Assembly (NCBI GenBank): GCA_964348185.1
Contig: CAYGBW010000180.1
Location: 1 to 17,325, forward strand
Direction: 5' to 3'
DNA: 17,325 bases
Source: CAYGBW01 sp964348185
Lineage (GTDB): Bacteria > Desulfobacterota > BSN033 > WVXP01
Positions 1 through 6,076 of the stretch are shown in pieces. Position 1 is the stretch's first letter, and each line of letters begins with the position of its first letter. Below the pieces are notes generated by a model. The model was not told the DNA's origin. It saw only the letters and a program-made list of their open reading frames with translations, and made no database searches. Both the position numbers and the translations under genes were made by a program.

Positions 1-127
1 TACTGGAATGTTGAAATAATGGTTTACCGGGGAGCGAGGTTCGGGTCGGTGGGAGGCGGTCTTTGGGGAGCAGGCGAGGATCTCCCAGACCCCGGGGAAC
101 TCGGGAAAGCGGTGCCTCGGGGAGTGT

Positions 128-1075
128 TCAGATGAGAAGGCGTCCATCCTTGACGAGCTCTTTTCCATCCATCCTGAGCGTTGCGCGGAGAAGGGTGCCG
201 TCCAAGTGGCTTGCACTGACAATCGTACCTCCAAAGTATCGATTCTCTCCCAGTCCAATGTGAACAGAGCCTCTCACTCTCTCGTCCTCTGGGCCTCCCA
301 CGAGCCTTGCTTTCGGGTTGACGCCCAACCCGATTTCACAAAGCCAGGAGGCATATTCGTCTCGCCGGAGGAGTTCTCTCAGTCCTTTCCAGCCCCTTCC
401 TCCTTTGATCGCTACCGCTCTGCCCTTTTCGAACTCGAAGGTGATGGGTTTCAGGACACGGCCGAATCCAAGAACCGTTCCGTCCACAACGACTCTCCCC
501 TCACCCGTCCCCTCTAGGGGGGCAACACCGATCGCCCCTGCCGGGATGAAATCCATCTCACCCCCTTTGCGCACAGACCCGAGGGCGAGCATTGTGGGCC
601 TGCCAGCCATCTGGACCGTGAGGTGGGTCCCCTTAGGCGAGAAGATCTCGATGCAATGGGAGGCGTCGAGAGCCCTTTGGATTCTCTTCATCTCCAGGGT
701 GAGCACCCGGTAATCAATCGGGACGGTTCGGCAAAGGGCGTCCGGGGTGATGCGGAACGCGCTGAGGATTCGGGTCCCTGCCCTGAGGGCCTCTTCGGTC
801 ACTGCGCCGGCAACCGGTGTGGTGGCGCACCCAATGACCACATCCGCTTTCTTCATAGCGTGGACGACCGTACGCGGCACTTCTCCATACGGCGGGATGG
901 CAGGATAGACCATCGAAATAGGGGACCCATGGATTTCACGAACAGCGGTCGAGATGGCGATAGACAATTCGGGGGCCTGGAGGTCATCAGCAAGAACGAG
1001 CACCTCCTCACCCTTCCGGACATGGGCACACTGTTCTACGAGGATTTTAGAGGCCCGGACCAGACGTAAACCCAC
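128..1075 (-). CDS. M29-type aminopeptidase / NicX-like metallohydrolase
   Basis: A 315-residue cytoplasmic protein resembling the M29 (AmpS/aminopeptidase T) fold, a family that also includes 2,5-dihydroxypyridine dioxygenase-like members. The diagnostic part is the C-terminal half: E247 in CEIGLGVNP, H272 in HIGLGEN, and H290 with D292 in SHLDG. These match the spacing of the metal-binding Glu/His/His-x-Asp set known for M29 enzymes. It is shorter than classical M29 peptidases (about 400 residues), like the many uncharacterised short homologues. The start is GTG at 1075, preceded by a strong GGGAGGAA about 6 bases upstream; no signal peptide is visible. It stands alone on the minus strand, divergent from the 1309 pseudogene, so it is probably monocistronic. 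The fold assignment is fairly safe. Whether it cleaves peptides or an aromatic/amide substrate cannot be told. Confidence 0.8.
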   Translation of the reverse strand: MGLRLVRASKILVEQCAHVRKGEEVLVLADDLQAPELSIAISTAVREIHGSPISMVYPAIPPYGEVPRTVVHAMKKADVVIGCATTPVAGAVTEEALRAGTRILSAFRITPDALCRTVPIDYRVLTLEMKRIQRALDASHCIEIFSPKGTHLTVQMAGRPTMLALGSVRKGGEMDFIPAGAIGVAPLEGTGEGRVVVDGTVLGFGRVLKPITFEFEKGRAVAIKGGRGWKGLRELLRRDEYASWLCEIGLGVNPKARLVGGPEDERVRGSVHIGLGENRYFGGTIVSASHLDGTLLRATLRMDGKELVKDGRLLI

Positions 1076-1170
1076 AGTCTTCCTCCCTACGCGTCGTTAA
1101 CAGGCCTTACCAGAGCGACCAGGCGCCGTCCCAGAGGGTGTGCCCCGGATCAGCCGGGTAACCAGGAATG

Positions 1171-1199
1171 AGCATACCTGACAGACTCCCCAAGGTCAA
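1171..1199 (-). promoter_or_regulatory. sigma70-type promoter for the M29-like gene
   Basis: On the minus strand there is TTGACC (1199-1194), a 17-base spacer and TATGCT (1176-1171). The -35 matches consensus at 5/6 and the -10 at 4/6. It would start transcription near 1164, giving a leader of roughly 90 bases before the GTG at 1075. Assigned by eye only. Confidence 0.4.
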
Positions 1200-1200
1200 T

Positions 1201-1250
1201 TGTCCTGACGGAATAAAGAAGGAGGCCCCTCTCAGGACAGGGGAAGCCTC
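1201..1250. promoter_or_regulatory. overlapping inverted repeats (alternative hairpins)
   Basis: Two stems that cannot form together. Stem A pairs GAGGCCCCT-side bases 1222-1230 with 1239-1250 (GAGGC with GCCTC, CCCCT with AGGGG, small bulge), leaving loop 1231-1238. Stem B pairs TGTCCTGA at 1201-1208 with TCAGGACA at 1232-1239, which is that loop. Read on the minus strand, stem A is followed by a pyrimidine/T-rich tract (1221-1211), so it could be a weak terminator stopping minus-strand transcription before the promoter at 1171-1199. Function is inferred. Confidence 0.3.
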
Positions 1251-1308
1251 ATGTCCCCGTGCTGAACAGGCTCTCAATAGGGTATAGTGTGAAGAAGGAG
1301 GGGGACCC

Positions 1309-1731
1309 ATGGACAAGACGTCTTCACCCGAGGAGCAGGCAGCCTAGATCGAAGGGAGCATAAAGAGATTCATCAATACCTCCCCGGAGAATTCTCTCAA
1401 AAACCAAAAGAATGAAAAAGCATGGGCAGATCCCCTCGTCGGGTTTTCAAAGGGCGGGGATCCCCTCGATCAGGAGTTCAAGCGACTGATCGGGAGCTTT
1501 CACTGCACCCCCTTGGAAATATTCACGAAGACCTTTCCTGACCTCGAGCTCAAGGGGGGTCAACTCACCGTCATCAGCTGGGCGTTGCCACAGACTGATG
1601 CAACAAAACGGGCGAGTCGGAAAGAGAAAGGCCTTACACGGGTCCCGATGATTACGGTCTCTTCCTTCAGAAAGGCATCTGTGGGAGATGCGTCCCCTCC
1701 AAGGCTAGAAAGACCGGACAATTGAGAATGG
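1309..1731 (+). pseudogene. decayed QueG-like iron-sulfur reductase remnant
   Basis: From ATG 1309, behind the strong ribosome site AAGGAGGGGGA, the frame is open to 1725 except for one TAG at 1345-1347 (codon 13). The translation after the stop includes LIGSFHCTPLEIFTK and LTVISWALPQTDATKRASRK. These recall, from memory, the N-terminal domain of epoxyqueuosine reductase-like (QueG-related) ferredoxin-type proteins common in Desulfobacterota. Near 1632 the resemblance moves to another frame, reading RPYTGPDDYGLF and then GICGRCVPSKAR. That looks like the family's later RPY...CGxCIxRCP iron-sulfur segment with the second half of the cysteine motif lost. The pieces fit an internal deletion plus frameshift in a gene that would originally have been much longer. 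An alternative is recoding of the amber codon, but the second defect argues against it. Confidence 0.6.
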
Positions 1732-1733
1732 TA

Positions 1734-1763
1734 TTTACAATTTCCCTGTGGGAGGAGTATAAT
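1734..1763 (+). promoter_or_regulatory. strong sigma70-type promoter
   Basis: TTTACA (1734-1739), an 18-base spacer and a perfect TATAAT (1758-1763). Transcription would begin near 1770, after the pseudogene remnant and about 50 bases before the zinc-ribbon gene. That gene therefore has its own promoter and need not depend on the decayed gene upstream. Confidence 0.55.
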
Positions 1764-1821
1764 ACAACAATGGGGAGAGCTTCGATGCCCTTTTTGCAGC
1801 TTTCACTGAATGGACCGAGAG

Positions 1822-2031
1822 ATGAAGGTCAAGATCATCGATTTTTCGGAAGCATTTGAACGGAAAAGAGAGGCGCTCGAAAGGAGGCAGGCGACGGAGG
1901 AATTGGTAAGTCGAAGGCCGAATCGATGCGATAAATGCGGCGGTTTTGTCGATCTTGACTACTACTGGGATGGAATGATTAAGCGCCTTATCCGCCAGTG
2001 GAAATGCCTCAACTGTGGGAGGCGATTCTGA
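1822..2031 (+). CDS. small zinc-ribbon protein
   Basis: A 69-residue protein beginning MKVKIIDFSEAF. It has a basic, probably helical first half (residues 10-33, rich in Glu/Arg/Lys) followed by a two-knuckle zinc ribbon: C36-x2-C39 (CDKCGG) and C62-x2-C65 (CLNCG), about 22 residues apart. Such ribbons bind one zinc ion and usually contact nucleic acid or protein; nothing shows the partner here. ATG 1822 is preferred because the product then begins at the conserved-looking MKVKIIDFSEAF. An in-frame ATG at 1810 adds four residues, and neither start has a convincing ribosome site. The promoter at 1734-1763 lies just upstream. No named family was recognised beyond the zinc ribbon. Confidence 0.65.
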   Translation: MKVKIIDFSEAFERKREALERRQATEELVSRRPNRCDKCGGFVDLDYYWDGMIKRLIRQWKCLNCGRRF

Positions 2032-2361
2032 GAGAATTCTCTGAAACCATCTGTACGGGTCTCTGACGTTTGCCAGCTAAGCCCTGCGAGATTTTCCTAA
2101 ATGGTCAAAAGGATCACGGGCAGCGCGGTCGAAGGCTGGCTATGTGCGCTGCTGAACGCGAAGCTTTTCACCGGGTTCCTCTAGCAAGGGAAAACTTGAT
2201 CTTGTCCGCGGCCCCTACCATCCTCGGCTCACTTTTCTATCCCTATGGCCGGCTCCGTTTTCCGATTCCACCGAGTTTTTTTGTCAAAGATCCACCGAGG
2301 AGGTTGCGCTGGGTATGAGGGTGGGGGTGTTCCTCCCCAGGGATGCCAAGGAGTGCCAAAA
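2032..2361. other. 330-base intergenic stretch, no convincing gene
   Basis: An 82-codon plus-strand frame (2070-2318) shows no recognisable motif or good ribosome site and is not called. Visible structure: a perfect 12-base palindrome (AGAGAATTCTCT, 2031-2042) just after the zinc-ribbon stop codon; a 7-base inverted repeat GCAGCGC (2120-2126) with GCGCTGC (2146-2152); and a run of seven T (2276-2282) without a compact stem directly before it. No clear promoter for the amidase was found. Confidence 0.4.
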
Positions 2362-3675
2362 TTGAATGTTCCGTCGCCGGTGCAGAAGAATGGAGATGGC
2401 CTGATAGACCTTTCAGAAGGATTCCGAGGGGGTCGGCTTTCCCCTCTGGATTATCTGGCGAGGATAGAGCGCCTTTTGGCCAGGGAAGAACCGCTGATTA
2501 GGGCCTTTGTTCCAGAGGACTCGGATCGTTTTGAGCGTCTCCGAAGGGAGTTCGCTCAACTGGAATCTCGATTTCCCGAGCCGCCGTCCCGACCTCCTCT
2601 ATACGGGGTACCTCTAGGCGTGAAAGACATATTCCACGTAGATGGGTTTCTGACCCGCGCGGGCAGCCGCCTGCCTCCGGACATCCTCCAAGGACGGGAA
2701 GCAGAGAGCGTGCGCATTCTAAAGGCTGCCGGAGCTCTGGTATTGGGAAAGACCGCAACAACGGAGTTTGCTTATCTGGCGCCGGGTCCGACCCGTAATC
2801 CCCGTAACCTGGACCATACGCCAGGGGGATCGAGCAGCGGTTCAGCGGCGGCTGTCGCAGCCGGCCTATGCCCCCTAGCACTGGGAACGCAAACCATTGG
2901 CTCTGTCCTACGCCCCGCCTCTTACTGCGGCGTCGTTGGCTTCAAGCCGAGCTATGGGCGGATTTCCACAGAGGGGGTCATCGCCCTTGCACCCTCGGTG
3001 GATCATGTGGGGTTCTTCACGGCAGATGTTGATGGGGCGGTACGGGTTGCCTCTTTGCTTTGTGAGGATTGGACCGGAGAGACCGAATTGCCACCCCTGG
3101 TGTTGGGTGTGCCCGAAGGTCCATACCTTGAAAAGGCGAGTGAGAAGGGGATGAGTCATTTTCGGCGAATCTGCGACCGACTGTCAGATGGGGGATGCGA
3201 GATCCACCCCATCGAGATGCTCAGGAACTTTGAGGAGGTCCGGGAGCGTCATATGACACTCGTTGCTGCCGAGGCGGCCATGGTCCATCACACGTGGTTT
3301 CGTGATCATTCAGGCAAATACCACGAGAAGACAGCCGAACTGATCCGCAAGGGGCAGACCGTTGATTCAGATCTCCTTGAAGCCTGTCGTGGAGGTCGTG
3401 AAATGCTCCGAGCCGAGATCCTGGACACGATGAAATGCCATAGCTTTTCGGCTCTGTTGGCTCCGGCAGCGGTTGGACCTGCCCCTCAAGGTCTGGAAAG
3501 CACGGGCGATCCGGTGATGAATCTGCCGTGGACCCACGCGGGCCTTCCTGCAGTGAGTCTCCCCTCCGGGGTTTCAGAGGAGGGCCTGCCCATGGGGCTT
3601 CAGGTGATCGGCCTCTGGATGGGTGATGAAGCACTTCTGAGAGTGGCCAGACACATTGCTCAAATCCTTGATTGA
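2362..3675 (+). CDS. amidase-signature family hydrolase
   Basis: A 437-residue amidase-signature enzyme (GatA/AtzE/indoleacetamide hydrolase superfamily) that hydrolyses an amide bond in the cytoplasm. The Ser-cisSer-Lys triad is visible: K88 in GVKDIF, the cis-serine S157 in the glycine/serine-rich GGSSSGSAA, and nucleophile S181 in TIGSVLRPAS, 24 residues later as in the family. The TQTIGS variant, in place of the GatA-type DTGGS, points to a general amidase rather than the tRNA amidotransferase subunit; no gatB or gatC is nearby. The start is TTG 2362, with AAGGAG (2348-2353) 8 bases upstream. The frame stays open back to an ATG at 2245, but those extra residues look non-coding. The zinc-ribbon/EIIA gene follows after 36 bases and is probably cotranscribed. 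The substrate is unknown. Confidence 0.85.
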   Translation: MNVPSPVQKNGDGLIDLSEGFRGGRLSPLDYLARIERLLAREEPLIRAFVPEDSDRFERLRREFAQLESRFPEPPSRPPLYGVPLGVKDIFHVDGFLTRAGSRLPPDILQGREAESVRILKAAGALVLGKTATTEFAYLAPGPTRNPRNLDHTPGGSSSGSAAAVAAGLCPLALGTQTIGSVLRPASYCGVVGFKPSYGRISTEGVIALAPSVDHVGFFTADVDGAVRVASLLCEDWTGETELPPLVLGVPEGPYLEKASEKGMSHFRRICDRLSDGGCEIHPIEMLRNFEEVRERHMTLVAAEAAMVHHTWFRDHSGKYHEKTAELIRKGQTVDSDLLEACRGGREMLRAEILDTMKCHSFSALLAPAAVGPAPQGLESTGDPVMNLPWTHAGLPAVSLPSGVSEEGLPMGLQVIGLWMGDEALLRVARHIAQILD

Positions 3676-3711
3676 CAATCCTCTGAGACACTGAGCGGAA
3701 GGCAGGGTTCC

Positions 3712-4545
3712 ATGAAACGCGTTTTGAATCAGCTGATCCAGTTGCAAGAACTCTATTTTGCACGGTCGGAGCAACAGTCTCTGGCTCCGGGCCAACATCT
3801 GGGAGAACTTGAAAAGTCGATTCAAGAGGTGGAAAGGAATCTTCCTCCAGAGATCGCTTCTCTCTGTCAGCGCTTGAGGAGGAGGGATCTGGCCGTCATC
3901 GTGCCGGTCGCTCACGGTATCTGTTCTGCGTGCGGCATGGCCCTTCCCACCTCTCAGACCTATGAGATTGCAACGCACGAAAAGCTCTTCCAATGCCCCA
4001 GTTGTTCCAGGATACTCTACAGCCGCTCGGGAGCTCCCCGACAGCTCAAGAGCGTTGGGCCCATTGGTAGACCGAGAACAGGTGTTGCCCGTTTCTCCGA
4101 TAAATCGCTCATGCGCCCAAACCTGGTGGCTGAGACGGGGGAGGATGCCCTCTCTGAGCTGGTTCATTTGATGGCCACCGAGGGGTTTGTCGAGAATTCC
4201 GAGGGACTCCTGGAGGCCGCCCTCAACCGGGAGGCCATCATGTCGACCGCCATAAATAACGGTCTGGCCTTCCCCCACGTGCGAGGTGTGGAGGGCGGAG
4301 GGCTAACCTTCTCGTTGGGGTTGAAGAAAGAGGGGCTCGAATTTGGTGGCCCAGACAGAGGGCTCACCCACATCATTTTCTTTATCGTAATCCCTTCAGC
4401 CGCTAGCGCATTCTATCTGCAGCTCCTCTCGGGGCTGATTGAGGCCTTTCAGGACGAAGAAGCTCGGGGGAGGCTTCTGGCCTGCAAGACTCCTGACGAA
4501 GTCTGGGAGGCCCTGACGCTCATCAGCCAGAAAACGATTCCCTAG
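3712..4545 (+). CDS. zinc ribbon fused to PTS EIIA (fructose/Ntr-type) domain
   Basis: A 277-residue two-part protein. Residues 1-60 are charged and helical (likely coiled coil). Residues 68-104 hold a C4 zinc ribbon, C71-x2-C74 (CSACG) and C95-x2-C98 (CPSC), resembling the CT398/DksA-like nucleic-acid-binding zinc ribbon. After a Pro/Arg/Gly linker (about 105-130), residues 135-277 form a PTS EIIA type-2 domain with the phosphoacceptor histidine H189 in GLAFPH and the family's preceding R-E-x3-ST pattern. EIIA normally takes phosphate from HPr. No EI, HPr, EIIB or EIIC is in the window, so a regulatory role like PtsN is more likely than sugar uptake. The ribosome site GGAAGG lies about 10 bases before the ATG. 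It follows the amidase closely. Both domain calls are firm; the function is inference. Confidence 0.85.
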   Translation: MKRVLNQLIQLQELYFARSEQQSLAPGQHLGELEKSIQEVERNLPPEIASLCQRLRRRDLAVIVPVAHGICSACGMALPTSQTYEIATHEKLFQCPSCSRILYSRSGAPRQLKSVGPIGRPRTGVARFSDKSLMRPNLVAETGEDALSELVHLMATEGFVENSEGLLEAALNREAIMSTAINNGLAFPHVRGVEGGGLTFSLGLKKEGLEFGGPDRGLTHIIFFIVIPSAASAFYLQLLSGLIEAFQDEEARGRLLACKTPDEVWEALTLISQKTIP

Positions 4546-4559
4546 AAGGATAAAGAAAC

Positions 4560-4575
4560 GGTGCCCCCCGGCACC
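4560..4575 (+). terminator. GC-rich hairpin after the EIIA fusion gene
   Basis: GGTGCC (4560-4565) pairs perfectly with GGCACC (4570-4575) across a CCCC loop, 15 bases after the stop codon. There is no T-run behind it, so it is either an imperfect terminator or a 3'-end stabilising stem. Confidence 0.3.
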
Positions 4576-4626
4576 ACGAGGAAGTGGCCTCCTTGAAATG
4601 GGTCCTCTTTCACCGAAGAGGTTCGA

Positions 4627-4656
4627 TTGACAGGACAAACCTCAGGTTGATAGAAT
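4627..4656 (+). promoter_or_regulatory. sigma70-type promoter P1 upstream of the importer operon
   Basis: A perfect TTGACA (4627-4632), an 18-base spacer and TAGAAT (4651-4656, 5/6). Expected start is near 4663. The spacer contains an 11-base inverted repeat, AACCT-C-AGGTT (4638-4648), placed where a regulator could block polymerase. No gene starts within 300 bases downstream, so it drives either a long leader or a small RNA. Confidence 0.5.
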
Positions 4657-4662
4657 AATTGG

Positions 4663-4785
4663 GCTAACCGGAGTGTGGCCTTTTCCCACGGACTGGGTTG
4701 AGGGGCTGGATGCATTCCAGCTCTTGAGAAACGGCCACTGTCGAGAAAGAAAGGATCGGAAGGAGAAAGAGGACCTTTCCTTTTT
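4663..4785 (+). ncRNA. candidate structured small RNA or operon leader
   Basis: Between promoter P1 and a T-run hairpin lies about 120 bases with nested inverted repeats. The outer stem is GTGGCC (4675-4680) with GGCCAC (4733-4738). Inside it is a 10-base-pair stem, 4701-4710 with 4716-4725, closing a 5-base loop TGCAT. A terminator-like hairpin follows at 4759-4785. Promoter, folded body and terminator together resemble a small RNA gene or an attenuated leader of the sugar-importer operon. I do not recognise a known riboswitch or RNA family, and the opposite strand and frames show no convincing protein. Confidence 0.35.
4759..4785 (+). terminator. weak intrinsic terminator-like hairpin
   Basis: GAAAG (4765-4769) pairs with CTTTC (4775-4779) around loop AGGAC. 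An outer stem of 4759-4763 with 4780-4784 contains a one-base bulge and G-T pairs. It runs into TTTTT at 4781-4785. The stem is AT-rich and imperfect, so termination may be partial or conditional. Confidence 0.3.
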
Positions 4786-4876
4786 GTCGAAAGGGTCAGT
4801 CGGTTTCTCTTCTGCGGGTGCCGTCTTGCCAATTACCCTGGGCTAATTCCTAGCATCAAGCAATTCATCTTTGGGT

Positions 4877-4905
4877 TTGGTTTTTGTCGGCAGAAGGCAT
4901 ATAAT
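4877..4905 (+). promoter_or_regulatory. promoter P2 of the sugar-importer operon
   Basis: A perfect TATAAT at 4900-4905 with a weak -35 TTGGTT (4877-4882) at 17-base spacing. Transcription would start near 4912, about 64 bases before the GTG of the ATPase gene. The poor -35 suggests dependence on an activator or on upstream promoter P1. Confidence 0.45.
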
Positions 4906-4929
4906 AGACGCATCAAAAGTCTGTTGGAC

Positions 4930-4948
4930 TGACCTTTGACCGGGGTCA
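4930..4948 (+). promoter_or_regulatory. palindromic operator candidate
   Basis: TGACC occurs at 4930-4934 and 4937-4941, and its complement GGTCA at 4944-4948. The core TGACCGGGGTCA (4937-4948) is an inverted repeat with a 2-base centre. It lies at about +18 to +37 relative to promoter P2, a position where a bound repressor would block the operon. No regulator gene is in the window. Confidence 0.3.
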
Positions 4949-4975
4949 CTCAAATCGGCGGAGGGGAGTACGAGG

Positions 4976-6076
4976 GTGTCACGGGTTCTTTTTGAACATG
5001 TGATCAAGACGTTTGATCAGACCGTGGCGGTGTCTGATTTCAATCTGGAGGTTGAGGATAATGAGTTTGTTGTGCTCGTGGGACCCTCGGGCTGTGGAAA
5101 GTCAACGACCCTGAGAATGGTCGCGGGTCTCGAAGAGATCACGGAGGGAAGCATCTATATTGGTGACCGGTTGGTGAACGATGTTCCTCCAAAGGACCGA
5201 AACATCGCCATGGTCTTTCAGAACTATGCCCTCTATCCCCACATGGACGTTTACACCAACCTGTCCTTTGCCCTGAAGAGGCGTCGGTTCCCCAAAGATG
5301 AGATCGATCGTCGAGTCAAGGAGGCTGCCACCATTCTGGGGATAGAAAACCTTCTCACCCGAAAGCCGAAGCAACTGTCGGGTGGGCAGCGGCAGAGAGT
5401 GGCCGTGGGCAGAGCCATTGTGAGAAAGCCCGAGGTCTTTCTGTTTGATGAGCCCCTATCCAACCTGGATGCGAAACTCAGACTCCACATGAGAATGGAG
5501 ATCACCAAACTCCATAATCGGCTCGGTGCGACGATGATCTATGTTACCCATGATCAGGTGGAGGCCATGACCATGGGAGATCGGATCGTGGTCATGAAGG
5601 ATGGCGTGGTCCAGCAGATTGGCACGCCCATGGAGATCTACGAAAGGCCCGGCAACCTCTTTGTGGCAGGGTTTATTGGAAGCCCGAGTATGAATTTTCT
5701 GGAGTCGAGGATTATCGAGGACGACGGCGGGCTCCTTATCGATGCGAAGACCTTCAGAGTGAGGATTCCTGAAGGCCGCTGCCCGGGGTGCCATGATCTC
5801 GTTGGGAAGGAAGTGATTTTTGGCATCCGTCCGGAACATATTCAGGATCGGACGTATTGTATTGATCCCATTTCCGATAACTGTTTTATGGCCCAGGTGG
5901 ATTTTGTCGAACCCATGGGTTCGGAGATGATTCTCTACCTGTGCATCGGGGAGACATCCATGGTGGCCAAGGTCAACCCTAAGACCTCGGCCCGAAAGGA
6001 TTCGGCCATCGGGGTGCACATCGATATGGATCTCGTCCACATTTTTGACAAAGAAACGGGGAGGGTTATTCGATGA
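4976..6076 (+). CDS. sugar ABC importer ATPase (MalK/UgpC/MsmK family)
   Basis: A 366-residue ATPase that powers a carbohydrate-type (CUT1) ABC importer from the cytoplasmic face of the inner membrane. Visible motifs: Walker A GPSGCGKST (36-44), Q-loop Q82, signature LSGGQ (134-138), Walker B VFLFDEP (154-160), D-loop SNLD (162-165) and switch H192. The C-terminal TOBE/OB regulatory region spans about residues 235-366, as in MalK and UgpC. The start is GTG 4976, with GGAGGGGAG 7 bases upstream. The stop codon overlaps the binding-protein start as ATGA, indicating translational coupling. It is first in a seven-gene same-strand run. ATPases of this class can serve several importers, so the substrate is set by the next three genes. 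Confidence 0.95.
   Translation: MSRVLFEHVIKTFDQTVAVSDFNLEVEDNEFVVLVGPSGCGKSTTLRMVAGLEEITEGSIYIGDRLVNDVPPKDRNIAMVFQNYALYPHMDVYTNLSFALKRRRFPKDEIDRRVKEAATILGIENLLTRKPKQLSGGQRQRVAVGRAIVRKPEVFLFDEPLSNLDAKLRLHMRMEITKLHNRLGATMIYVTHDQVEAMTMGDRIVVMKDGVVQQIGTPMEIYERPGNLFVAGFIGSPSMNFLESRIIEDDGGLLIDAKTFRVRIPEGRCPGCHDLVGKEVIFGIRPEHIQDRTYCIDPISDNCFMAQVDFVEPMGSEMILYLCIGETSMVAKVNPKTSARKDSAIGVHIDMDLVHIFDKETGRVIR

Noticed and set aside
1345..1347. The TAG codon as a pyrrolysine or readthrough site
   Set aside because: The same gene remnant also shows an apparent deletion and frame change, so simple decay explains it better; no Pyl genes are in the window.
1746..1825. A short frame reading GESFDALFAAFTEWTER that ends in an ATGA overlap with the zinc-ribbon gene
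   Set aside because: It is interrupted by a stop codon at 1758-1760, coincides with the -10 element, and matches no family I can name. It may be a remnant but cannot be supported.
2070..2318. An 82-codon plus-strand reading frame in the gap before the amidase
   Set aside because: It has no ribosome site, no recognisable motif and an unnatural composition, and it overlaps the upstream region of the amidase in another frame.
2245..2361. Longer N-terminus for the amidase from ATG 2245
   Set aside because: The extra residues show no family resemblance, and TTG 2362 has AAGGAG at ideal spacing.
4542..4832. A 96-codon minus-strand reading frame in the gap before the importer operon
   Set aside because: It has no ribosome site or family motif. 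It covers the promoter and hairpin features of the opposite strand and looks like chance.
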